Below, one piece after another: positions 33,992 to 41,082 of a stretch of 41,082 nt of DNA. The notes beneath the pieces were generated by a model. The model searched no databases. It saw nothing but the letters and a program-made list of their open reading frames with translations, and was not told the origin of the DNA. Position numbers and translations under genes: made by a program. Position 1 is the first letter of the stretch; every line of letters starts with the position of its first letter. Origin of the DNA: UBA4416 sp046594225 (GTDB lineage: Bacteria; Bacteroidota; Bacteroidia; B-17B0; Aurantibacillaceae); NCBI GenBank assembly GCA_046594225.1, contig JBKJPW010000012.1:1-41082 (forward strand). Direction: 5' to 3'.

Positions 33992-35236
33992 ATGTTCTGG
34001 GAAAAATATTCATACTCGCAAATAAAAAGTAAAGTGTTCGAATCGCTTAGTAAAAACACTAATTACCGAACAGAAAATATTATTGGTATTCCTGGAACTT
34101 TTTTAGATGCTGATATTTTTTATGATGATGCTCCTTTTTTAAAAGATGCACCTTTCTTGTCAACCCTTATTGCCAATCCTAACCATATTGGCGTGCATAC
34201 ATTGGGTGATGAGCATGAAGATTTTTTTGCAGGTACTCACGAAATCGAAAAAGATTTAATTAAAATTTGCGCCGAAGAAATATTTGATGCAGAACCAAAT
34301 TCTTATGATGGCTACGTAGCTAGTGGAGGAACAGAAGCAAACATTGAGGCCTTATGGATTTACAGAAATTATTATTTGCAAGAGCATCAAGCTAAAATAA
34401 GTGAAATAGTAGTTGTGTATTCTGTCGATACGCACTACTCTATTCCAAAAGCATTAGACTTATTATGCATTAAAGGGATTGAATTAGAAGTTGACCAAAC
34501 AACACGCGAAATTTTAATTAAAGGCTTTGAACAAAAAATAGGAGCAGCTTTAGTACATGGGGCAAAATATTTTATTATCAATATCAATATGTCAACCACA
34601 ATGTTTGGTTCGGTAGATGATATTGACACGATTACCTCTTTTTTAAACTTATTACACATCAACTATAAATTACATATTGATGGTGCTTACGGTGGTTTTA
34701 TTTTTCCATTTACAAACACTAATAATTCCTTTAATTTCAAAAATAAAAGCATCACCTCTTTTTCTATTGACGGGCATAAGATGTTGCAAGCACCATATGG
34801 CACAGGTATTTTTTTAATCAGAAAAAATTATTTAAAGTATGTGTGCACTAACGAAGCGGGTTATGTAAAAGGAAAAGATTACACCTTGTGTGGCAGCCGC
34901 TCAGGCGCTAATGCAGTATGTGTTTGGATGATTTTGCGTATACATGGCTCTGTTGGTTGGAGAGTGAAAATGCAGCAGCTAGTTGATAGAACCACTTCTA
35001 TTTGCGAAAAATTAAAAGAATGGGAAATTCACTATTTCAGACATTCAGATATTAATATTGTAACCATTAATGCGGACTATATTAGTATTGAATTAGCCAA
35101 CAAATACCATTTAGTGCCCGATAATCATCACAACCCTTTATGGTATAAAATTGTAGTCATGCCACACGTTAAACAAGGCATCATCGATAATTTTTTATCT
35201 GAATTAAAAAACGAACAAAAACAGTATTCAAAATAA
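33992..35236 (+). CDS. PLP-dependent group II-type decarboxylase / aminotransferase-family enzyme
   Basis: 414 residues. Fold type I PLP enzyme: SGGTEANIEALW (about 111-122), HIDGAYGG (near 227-234) and the PLP-binding Lys263 in SIDGHKM. The closest family type is the amino-acid (Glu/His/Tyr-like) decarboxylases, but the substrate cannot be told. It begins 10 bp after the SafE-like gene and ends 5 bp before the RIC gene, so it is in the same run. Its role with respiratory and NO-repair genes is unclear. It may make an amine or serve in acid or microaerobic stress. Confidence 0.85.
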   Translation: MFWEKYSYSQIKSKVFESLSKNTNYRTENIIGIPGTFLDADIFYDDAPFLKDAPFLSTLIANPNHIGVHTLGDEHEDFFAGTHEIEKDLIKICAEEIFDAEPNSYDGYVASGGTEANIEALWIYRNYYLQEHQAKISEIVVVYSVDTHYSIPKALDLLCIKGIELEVDQTTREILIKGFEQKIGAALVHGAKYFIININMSTTMFGSVDDIDTITSFLNLLHINYKLHIDGAYGGFIFPFTNTNNSFNFKNKSITSFSIDGHKMLQAPYGTGIFLIRKNYLKYVCTNEAGYVKGKDYTLCGSRSGANAVCVWMILRIHGSVGWRVKMQQLVDRTTSICEKLKEWEIHYFRHSDINIVTINADYISIELANKYHLVPDNHHNPLWYKIVVMPHVKQGIIDNFLSELKNEQKQYSK

Positions 35237-35241
35237 ATATT

Positions 35242-35979
35242 ATGACATTAGCAGAATTAGCCATACATATTCCAGCATCTATTCAACTATTTGAAAAATA
35301 TAATTTCAACTATTATCAAAATGGCTCTCAAAAATTTAAAGCAGCATGTGAAGAAAAAGGTTTAAATTTTTCTGAAATTGACGCTGAATTAAATCAACTT
35401 CAAAAATTATCTAAAACAAACACCATGTTAACATTAGAAGACATGAGTGTGGATCGTTTAATTGATTTTATTAATGGTCAACATCATTCTAACGAAGCGG
35501 AAGTGTTAGATTTTATTGAAGAGAGTATTAAAAAGTTAATCGCAAATCCTAATTGCAATGCTTCACTAATATCAACTCTTAAACAAATAGATGAGAAATT
35601 TAGTGATTTCAAAGATAAACTCATTAAACATTGCGAAAAGGAAGACAAAATATTGTTTCCGTATATGCGAAAACTATATGAATTACGCCGTGATAAAGTA
35701 TTTACGAATACCTCACAAAATAATTCATTCGTTAAAAAACCTATTCAATTGCTAGAAGCAGAACATGTGCAAGCATCAACTGTTCTTTCAGAAATAAAAG
35801 AAATAACTCGAAATTTTTCAAACCAACCAAATGCACCAAAAGAGTACCAAAAATTAATGGAACATTTAAAAGAATTTGAAATCGAATTTCATGTGCATCT
35901 TCATATCGAAAACAATATTTTGTTTCCAAAAGTACTTGCTTTAGAGGAACAATTGAACCATACAAATAAAAAAACATGA
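35242..35979 (+). CDS. ric: RIC/YtfE-type di-iron protein for repair of iron-sulfur clusters
   Basis: 245 residues. An N-terminal ScdA-like region (1-75) is followed by two haemerythrin-like His/Glu helices (HHSNEAEVLDF near 75-86, KHCEKEDKILFPYM near 132-145, EAEHVQAS near 173-180, EIEFHVHLHIENNILFP near 213-229). RIC proteins repair clusters damaged by NO or peroxide. Oddly, the N-terminal domain lacks the usual Cys-Cys of the family: that spot reads YYQNG. It overlaps hemN by 4 bp. Fits the NO-stress theme of the neighbourhood. Confidence 0.88.
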   Translation: MTLAELAIHIPASIQLFEKYNFNYYQNGSQKFKAACEEKGLNFSEIDAELNQLQKLSKTNTMLTLEDMSVDRLIDFINGQHHSNEAEVLDFIEESIKKLIANPNCNASLISTLKQIDEKFSDFKDKLIKHCEKEDKILFPYMRKLYELRRDKVFTNTSQNNSFVKKPIQLLEAEHVQASTVLSEIKEITRNFSNQPNAPKEYQKLMEHLKEFEIEFHVHLHIENNILFPKVLALEEQLNHTNKKT

Positions 35980-37325
35980 AATCTTTAATTAATAAATATA
36001 ATATTGCTGCCCCTCGCTATACCAGTTACCCAACGGTACCATATTGGGACAATAATTTAACAGAAGCTATTTGGAAATCGCATATTAAAAATGCCTTTGT
36101 AAAATATAATGCCGATGGTATTAGTTTATATATTCATTTACCGTATTGCGAAAGTTTGTGTACTTACTGTGCGTGCAATACACGTATTACAGTAAATCAT
36201 AAAGTTGAATTGCCTTATATTGAATCTGTTTTAAAAGAATGGCAATTGTATTTAAATGAGTTTGACGGCAAACCCTTAATTAAAGAAATACATTTAGGTG
36301 GTGGTACGCCAACCTTTTTTTCTCCCGAAAATTTAAGCTACTTATTAAGTTCTATTTTAAACACGGTAGAAATTGCAAAAGATTATGATTTTAGTTTCGA
36401 AGGTCACCCAGGCAATACAACGCGCCAACATTTACAAGCCTTATATGATTTAGGCTTCAAACGTGTAAGTTTTGGTATTCAAGATTTTGATGAAAAGGTA
36501 CAAGATACCATTAACCGCTACCAAACATTTGATGAAGTAAAACAAGTACTAGATGATGCGCGCCAAATTGGTTATACCTCTATTAATTTTGATTTGGTAT
36601 ATGGCTTACCTTATCAAACAGTAGCATCTATTGATGATACAATCACTAAAATTATTTCATTAAAACCTGAGCGCATTGCGTTTTACAGCTATGCACATGT
36701 GCCTTGGTTAAAACCTGGGCAACGCAAATATTCTGGTAAAGATTTACCGGCAGATTCTTATAAACGTGGTTTGTATGAAACAGGTAAAGATTTATTTTTA
36801 GCAGCCAATTACAGCGATATTGGCATGGATCATTTTGCTTTACCTGATGATGGTTTATTTGAAGCCGCAAAGCATGGTAAGTTGCATCGCAATTTTATGG
36901 GCTATACAACCAATACTACTAAATTATTAGTAGCCTTAGGTTGTTCCTCTATTAGCGATAGTTGGGATGCCTTTGCGCAAAATATTAAAACTGTTGAAGA
37001 ATATCAAAAAGCTGTAAACGAAGGGCACTTCCCAATTTTTAAAGGACACGTATTAAGCAATGATGATTTAATAATTAGGCAACATATTTTAAATATTATG
37101 TGCCAGGCACAAACCACTTGGAACACTGATGAGGATGCTACATTATTACAAGAAGGCTTAGAGCGATTAAAAGCTTTAGAAAAAGATGGCATTGTAAACT
37201 TATTACCAAATCAATTAATCATTACCGAAATAGGGAAAGCCTTTTTAAGAAACGTGTGCCTTTGTTTTGATACTCGCTATTGGGCAAAGAAACCAGAAGC
37301 AACGGTATTTAGTTCGGCGGTTTAA
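35976..37325 (+). CDS. hemN: oxygen-independent coproporphyrinogen III oxidase (HemN)
   Basis: 449 residues. The radical-SAM Cys motif is C58-ESL-C62-TY-C65 with Cys67, in the HLPYCESLCTYCACN context, preceded by the YTSYPTVPYW start typical of HemN. It makes protoporphyrinogen for haem without oxygen, so it is needed for the cytochromes made when O2 is low. It overlaps the RIC gene by 4 bp (ATGA) and is the last gene of the respiratory run. It is HemN rather than the related HemW because of the long N terminus and the Cys67. Confidence 0.94.
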   Translation: MKSLINKYNIAAPRYTSYPTVPYWDNNLTEAIWKSHIKNAFVKYNADGISLYIHLPYCESLCTYCACNTRITVNHKVELPYIESVLKEWQLYLNEFDGKPLIKEIHLGGGTPTFFSPENLSYLLSSILNTVEIAKDYDFSFEGHPGNTTRQHLQALYDLGFKRVSFGIQDFDEKVQDTINRYQTFDEVKQVLDDARQIGYTSINFDLVYGLPYQTVASIDDTITKIISLKPERIAFYSYAHVPWLKPGQRKYSGKDLPADSYKRGLYETGKDLFLAANYSDIGMDHFALPDDGLFEAAKHGKLHRNFMGYTTNTTKLLVALGCSSISDSWDAFAQNIKTVEEYQKAVNEGHFPIFKGHVLSNDDLIIRQHILNIMCQAQTTWNTDEDATLLQEGLERLKALEKDGIVNLLPNQLIITEIGKAFLRNVCLCFDTRYWAKKPEATVFSSAV

Positions 37326-37360
37326 AAAATAAGATTTCTTAATAATTTTTATAACACTAT

Positions 37361-38579
37361 CTACTGCCTCACAATCTTTTTGGTAACTAACCACTGATTG
37401 TTTTTATAGAGAGATAAAAAGTAAATACCATTTTGCAGTGCGGATATATCCAATTGCTCTTTATAATTCGATAATAATACTTCTTTACCGAGCATATCAG
37501 TTATTTTTATTGTGTAGTCATGCTGAACTTGATTCAGCATCTGTTTAGACCCTTGATGCGACAGCTGGCGGAAAGCATGACCTTTAATGTCAATATTCAA
37601 AATACTACTAGTTGGATTTGGATAGACTCCAACAACATCATTCCTAATTCCTAATTCTGTTCCCCCCACCGGGCTAACCCCCACATTAATTGTATGCGTA
37701 ATAATGCTGCCGCAAAAATCCTCAGTAGCGGTATAAAAAGTTGGTGAGTTTGGCTTAACGTAAATACCAGGTGCGTTAGTAATAAAAGTACCCGTGGCAT
37801 CATACCAATTAATATTTAAACCAGTAATGCATGGGCCAATTAATACGCTATCACCTATGGCTACCGTGGTATCTCGGTAACTCCAAAAAGGGGTACAAAT
37901 GGGCTCTACGCTTACGTCGTCTATTATGTAGTATGAAGCAGTAGATGAGTTTGTAGGGTTACTTAATAATACTTGTGTATTAGCATCGTCTTTAAAATTA
38001 CCAATGGTAATATACTGCTCTGTTCCATTTGATTTATAGATTCCCATGATCTCCGTCCAATTTAAAGTATCACTGATAATTGGATTACCAAATTTATAAA
38101 TATGCATCGGTAAATTAACTGTTGTACCAGATGCAACTGTGGTTGTTAGTGTACTTGAAAAATTTAAAGCAATATTATTATGTGCATATTGAATACAATT
38201 AACCTTATTAGTATAAAATTTAACTAAATAATAATTATCCAATATTAATGTAGAGGAAAGTTGGACTGAAATATTTTCACGACTATTTGGGAAATTTAAA
38301 ACCAATGTTTGAATACCAGCATATGCATTTCCACTATGGGGATACTGATAATTACATCCATATGCATTAATTGGGATAGCGACATTAGAATTTGTTGAAC
38401 ACGTATTAAAATAATCAGGTGTACTTATGGATGCAAGCCAAGGTATAGCATTAGAGATCTGCCCATAATTATTTGGGCAAGTACTAAAAGTTTCAAAACT
38501 TGAATTAGGAACAAGATTTTGAGCAGCATTATAAATACTAAATAGTAAGCATATATATATATATATATATATATTTCAT
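37361..38579 (-). CDS. T9SS cargo protein, out of frame at an (AT)12 tract (phase-off candidate)
   Basis: The ATG at 38577-38579 is followed at once by an AT-repeat. In the present length the frame reads 13 residues (MKYIYIYIYMLTI) and stops. The frame that starts in the tract at 38551 is open to 37361: signal-like LLFSIYNAAQN, then LVPNSSFETFS, which matches the paralogue's start at 39809 (LVPNPSFESYT). So the gene needs one more AT unit (13) or two fewer (10) to be read in full (about 406 residues). The body carries a lectin- or adhesin-like region, a block shared with two other genes here, and a T9SS C-terminal sorting domain (from about VGVYPNPTSS). An inserted palindromic repeat interrupts that domain in frame. 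No in-frame ATG after the tract is seen before about 38305 (TTG). Confidence 0.75.
37517..37581. repeat. palindromic repeat element inserted in frame in the T9SS domain
   Basis: The ends GTCATGCT (37517-37524) and AGCATGAC (37574-37581) are inverted, with an inner hairpin TGCTGAA/TTCAGCA (37521-37539). It is translated as a segment ending KQMLNQVQHD, a hallmark of dispersed repeats in many Bacteroidetes genes. It extends the sorting domain without breaking the frame. Confidence 0.75.
37639..37788. repeat. 150-bp direct repeat, copy 1 (T9SS gene)
   Basis: By eye 149 of 150 bases match 40933-41082. It covers the end of the shared cargo block and the junction with the sorting domain. Such identity in separate genes suggests recent recombination or gene conversion. 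Confidence 0.85.
38551..38574. repeat. (AT)12 dinucleotide tract at start of a T9SS gene
   Basis: Twelve perfect AT units begin 3 bp past the ATG of the cargo gene at 38579. The tract length controls the reading frame downstream. A shorter tract of the same type lies in the paralogue at 39780-39795. Confidence 0.85.
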
Positions 38580-38592
38580 TTTGTTAAATTAA

Positions 38593-38622
38593 AACAGCCT
38601 TGTATAATCTTACAAGGCTGTT
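38593..38622 (-). terminator. hairpin terminator after the 393-aa T9SS gene
   Basis: A 12-bp perfect stem (38593-38604 with 38611-38622) with a 6-nt loop, 6 bp past the stop at 38628, with an A/T-rich tail on the minus strand. Confidence 0.78.
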
Positions 38623-38627
38623 ACTAT

Positions 38628-39809
38628 TTATTTTTGTACAACTAATTTTTTTACAGTTTTTGTACCACTAATTACATCAGTAATACTAACAATATATACA
38701 CCATTTGATAAGGATGCTTGTACCGTTGTTTCATAATTTTTTACAAATACATTATCTGTAAATATTACTTTACCTTGCACATCTAATATCTGAATACTTA
38801 ATTGAGCATCTATAGTTTCTCTAACAATCGTGAATAATCCATTGTTGGGGTTAGGGAACAGCCTCACCCCAACCCTCTCCGAAGGAGAGGGAGCGTGCAA
38901 GCCCACTGGGCTAACCCCCACATTAATGGTATGCGTTATAACACTGCCGCAAAAATCCTCGGTAGCGGTATAAAAAGTAGGTGAGTTTGGTTTTACATAA
39001 ATACCTGGTGCGTTAGTAATAAAAGTACCGGTAGCATCATACCAATTAATATTTAAACCCGTAATGGCAGGGCCAATTAATACACTATCCCCAATGGCAA
39101 CTGTTGTATCTCGGTAGCTCCAAAAAGGGGTGCTTATTAGCTCTACATTAATATCATCAATCATATAATAAGAATAATAATAATTACCATGATTTGTACT
39201 TAATGTATCTGTACTAAAATCGTCTTTAAAATTACCAATTATAATATATTGCTCTAAACCATTAGCGGAATATATACCCTCAACTTTTGTCCAATTTAAA
39301 GTATCTAGCAGAAAATTATTATCATATTTATAAATTGGATTCGATACACCAATGACATTATTTGAAGAGCTACCTGTTGTTGCATAAGAATTACTTGTTA
39401 CAGCAATACCTAAACTTTTTATAGAAAGTTTAGAGTTATTAGCTAAGTTACAATAGAATGAAAAATAGTAGCAATTATTATTTTGAAGTGATGATAATAA
39501 GCTACTCATTAAATATTCCCTATAATTACCATTACCGCCATGTACCCAAATGCCAACCATTCCATTTCCTGTTCTAGTATCTTGGTAACCAGAACCACAT
39601 GTTGGTGGGTTAAGTGCGGAAACTATTGAACATTTATTAAAATAATCTGTACTATTATTTGCGGGGCCAAACCAATTACCTGTATAATAAATTTGGCTAC
39701 CAGAATTTGGGCAAACAGTATATGACTCGAAACTTGGATTTGGTACAAGATTTTGCCCAATATAATTAACACTTAGGAGTATATATATATATATAAGTAT
39801 GTATTTCAT
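38628..39809 (-). CDS. T9SS-secreted protein, in-frame paralogue of the phase-off gene
   Basis: 393 residues. The signal peptide (about 1-18) includes a short TA tract in its codons (ILIYIYIL), in frame here. The mature part starts LVPNPSFESY and has Cys-rich loops in the first third, a block shared with the neighbour (from about residue 235, SYRDTTVAIGDSVLIGP) and a T9SS C-terminal sorting domain with PNPNNGLF (from about residue 318). An inserted palindrome at 38873-38891 adds about ten residues before the sorting domain. Exported across both membranes by the type IX system and probably anchored on the surface. Function unknown, perhaps adhesion or carbohydrate binding. Confidence 0.87.
   Translation of the reverse strand: MKYILIYIYILLSVNYIGQNLVPNPSFESYTVCPNSGSQIYYTGNWFGPANNSTDYFNKCSIVSALNPPTCGSGYQDTRTGNGMVGIWVHGGNGNYREYLMSSLLSSLQNNNCYYFSFYCNLANNSKLSIKSLGIAVTSNSYATTGSSSNNVIGVSNPIYKYDNNFLLDTLNWTKVEGIYSANGLEQYIIIGNFKDDFSTDTLSTNHGNYYYSYYMIDDINVELISTPFWSYRDTTVAIGDSVLIGPAITGLNINWYDATGTFITNAPGIYVKPNSPTFYTATEDFCGSVITHTINVGVSPVGLHAPSPSERVGVRLFPNPNNGLFTIVRETIDAQLSIQILDVQGKVIFTDNVFVKNYETTVQASLSNGVYIVSITDVISGTKTVKKLVVQK
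38873..38891. repeat. short palindromic repeat inserted in frame
   Basis: CCCTCTCC-GAA-GGAGAGGG in a GC-rich insert, translated as part of SPSERVGVR. This is a known kind of dispersed repeat in Bacteroidetes coding genes. It sits just before the T9SS sorting domain. Confidence 0.7.
39780..39795. repeat. (TA)8 tract in the signal peptide of the 393-aa T9SS gene
   Basis: Eight TA units starting 14 bp past the ATG at 39809 in the direction of translation; the present length keeps the frame open. Same design as the (AT)12 tract in the neighbour, so this gene too could switch. Confidence 0.75.
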
Positions 39810-39817
39810 TTATATTA

Positions 39818-39850
39818 AAAAAACTCCGTACTATATATACGGAGTTTTTT
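39818..39850 (-). terminator. terminator of the 196-aa T9SS gene
   Basis: Stem CTCCGTA/TACGGAG extended by A6/T6 (39818-39830 with 39838-39850), 7-nt loop, right after the stop at 39855. Strong rho-independent form. Confidence 0.85.
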
Positions 39851-39854
39851 ATTT

Positions 39855-40445
39855 TTAGTTATTAATCACCAGTTTTTTAATGATTTTTGTGTGTGAGCTA
39901 TTGCTTTGTATCTCCACAAAATAAATTCCATTTTTTAAATCCAAGCGCATTGTATTATTATAATTCGTAATTTTTAAATAACTATTATAAATTTCTTTTC
40001 CTGCAACATCAAACACTTTAATTTGCAAATTATCTGTTTCTACATCCATCTCAATTGTAAATAAACCATTGTTAGGATTTGGATAAAATTCTACTTGTAA
40101 CTGCTGTTCTATTCTTTCATCACTTGTTTTATTAGCAAAACGACTGCTATTACTGGTACTACATTCGTCGGTAAAATTTTCAATCACATGGTAAATTTCG
40201 TTATACAAGGCGCGTGCCCTAAACACCACAAAGCCTTCGGTATAAGGGCATTTGGCGCATAAATTAGTTAAAGCCAAACTATCTGTTGGTGTAAAAGTTT
40301 GAGTCGTATCTGTATAATGCAATAAGCAAACATCATACACACTGTGATTAGCATCCATATCATCCTGATTGCTTACACTACCCAAAGCGCTAGCGGCTGT
40401 TGTTAAGCAACAAACAAGTAACCATATGTATATTTTAATTTTCAT
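39855..40445 (-). CDS. short secreted protein with T9SS sorting domain
   Basis: 196 residues. Signal peptide MKIKIYIWLLVCCLTTAASA (1-20). A short mature part (21-115) has four Cys and no recognised fold, followed by a T9SS C-terminal domain (VEFYPNPNNGLF, from about 118). The mature part is short for a T9SS cargo and may be what is left of a longer protein. It begins a tandem array of similar genes on the minus strand. Transported by the type IX system; function unknown. Confidence 0.82.
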   Translation of the reverse strand: MKIKIYIWLLVCCLTTAASALGSVSNQDDMDANHSVYDVCLLHYTDTTQTFTPTDSLALTNLCAKCPYTEGFVVFRARALYNEIYHVIENFTDECSTSNSSRFANKTSDERIEQQLQVEFYPNPNNGLFTIEMDVETDNLQIKVFDVAGKEIYNSYLKITNYNNTMRLDLKNGIYFVEIQSNSSHTKIIKKLVINN

Positions 40446-40699
40446 TTAATATTTTTAATTTTCTTTTTTCTTAGTCAAAAAAGAAATAGGGCAAATATGC
40501 AAAGGCATATTTGAGCCAGCAAGTGGGTTGATCAAGTCAAAAATATGCTCTGCCCGCCTCTTGGAAAACTACGATTTTTACGTTCCGCAAGCTTCACTAA
40601 AATCTTGTTTTCTCAATTCACCGCTTATCTGCCCGCATTTTTGACAGCCCACCCACTTTTCCTATTCATCTTTTACATATATCAGTGTTAGTATAAATT
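40446..40699. repeat. possible dispersed repeat element in intergenic region
   Basis: No ORF. A hairpin CAAATATGC/GCATATTTG (40492-40500 with 40505-40513) is followed by a GC-richer about 150-bp stretch whose ends are imperfect inverted repeats (AAGTGGGT...GTCAAAAAT near 40519-40545 with ATTTTTGACAGCCCACCCACTT near 40636-40658). It looks like a non-coding palindromic element (REP/MITE-like). Confidence 0.5.
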
Positions 40700-41082
40700 C
40701 TATTCCTTCACAATCTTTTTACTAATCATCAATCGTTTATCTTTGTATATACTTAAAAAATAAATACCTTTTTGTAGTTCGGATATATCTAATTCATCCC
40801 TAAAATTACTCACAAAAACTTCTTTTCCTATAACATCCGTTATTTTTATCATCAATTGTTCAGTGTCTTTTATGTTTTTAATGGCAAGTTTTAACTCCTT
40901 GTCAGTAGGGTTTGGAAAAATGCTTAATTCTACATTCCTAATTCCTAATTCTGTTCCCCCCACCGGGCTAACCCCCACATTAATTGTATGCGTAATAATG
41001 CTGCCGCAAAAATCCTCGGTAGCGGTATAAAAAGTTGGTGAGTTTGGCTTAACGTAAATACCAGGTGCGTTAGTAATAAAAG
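40700..41082 (-). CDS. T9SS cargo protein, N-terminal part cut by window edge
   Basis: The frame is open from the right edge to 40700, so the GTG at 40978 is internal. The visible part holds the shared block (NAPGIYVKPNSPTFYTATED), then SPVGGTELGIRN and a T9SS sorting domain with IFPNPTDKELKLAI. Its first 150 bp are almost identical to part of the gene at 37361. It is the third paralogue of the array. Confidence 0.85.
   Translation of the reverse strand, partial: FITNAPGIYVKPNSPTFYTATEDFCGSIITHTINVGVSPVGGTELGIRNVELSIFPNPTDKELKLAIKNIKDTEQLMIKITDVIGKEVFVSNFRDELDISELQKGIYFLSIYKDKRLMISKKIVKE
40933..41082. repeat. 150-bp direct repeat, copy 2 (reaches window edge)
   Basis: Matches 37639-37788 with a single mismatch seen by eye, and may extend past the edge. 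Copies lie 3.3 kb apart in the same orientation, so they can support deletion or gene conversion between the two cargo genes. Confidence 0.85.

Noticed and set aside
37330..37341. Small hairpin after hemN as terminator
   Set aside because: The stem is only about five AT-rich base pairs, too weak to support a call.
1..41082. CRISPR array or cas genes
   Set aside because: No regularly spaced direct repeats of CRISPR size and no Cas motifs found.

Overview
The window is chromosomal DNA from a low-GC member of the Bacteroidota. The evidence is a CcoN-CcoO fused cbb3 oxidase, several proteins with Por/type IX secretion (T9SS) C-terminal sorting domains, an arm-type Bacteroidetes tyrosine integrase, weak or absent Shine-Dalgarno sequences, and AT-rich codon use. 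Genus cannot be fixed from sequence alone.

Region 1 (about 1-17,200) is accessory DNA. A GHKL ATPase cut by the left edge is paired with a small STAS-like (DUF4325-type) protein. After a 650-bp non-coding stretch between convergent genes comes a minus-strand defence block. In transcription order it is a fused nuclease-methyltransferase (type IIG-like), an SMC/RecF-like ATPase, a small membrane/coiled-coil protein, a GmrSD-like DUF262/DUF1524 nuclease, and, after 122 bp, a PHP-phosphoesterase/ABC-ATPase fusion (TrlF-like). The first four are nearly contiguous and look like one operon. Behind them is a mobility module: an HTH protein, a 128-aa protein, a RepA-like ATPase, a 292-aa accessory protein and a tyrosine recombinase. 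A tandem repeat, a tRNA-3'-end-like sequence and a terminator mark the probable right boundary near 17,190.

Region 2 (about 17,200-37,325) is core-like and centred on microaerobic respiration and nitrosative or oxygen stress. It has a DoxX protein, two paralogous small proteins of unknown function, a PAS histidine kinase overlapping a receiver-CRP/FNR fusion regulator, a beta-CASP ribonuclease-like protein, and a desaturase-QueD-truncated haemoglobin operon. A long plus-strand run follows: copper ATPase CcoI, CcoS, CcoNO, CcoQ (57 aa), CcoP, CcoG, FixH, a TauE/SafE-like membrane protein, a PLP decarboxylase, the RIC/YtfE di-iron repair protein and HemN. Four intergenic regions each carry a pair of TGA-N6-TCA boxes 22-23 bp apart. 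I infer that these are operators of the receiver-CRP regulator, which would tie the whole neighbourhood into one regulon.

Region 3 (37,361 to the right edge) is a minus-strand array of T9SS cargo genes sharing near-identical segments. One of them has an (AT)12 tract right after its start codon that puts the gene out of frame. Adding one AT unit would restore a full-length secreted protein, so this is a candidate phase-variable surface protein. Two short palindromic repeat elements have inserted in frame into these genes, and another possible dispersed repeat lies between 40,446 and 40,699.

The best candidates for something undescribed are the four- or five-gene defence operon, the paired-box regulon and the dinucleotide-tract switch in T9SS cargo.
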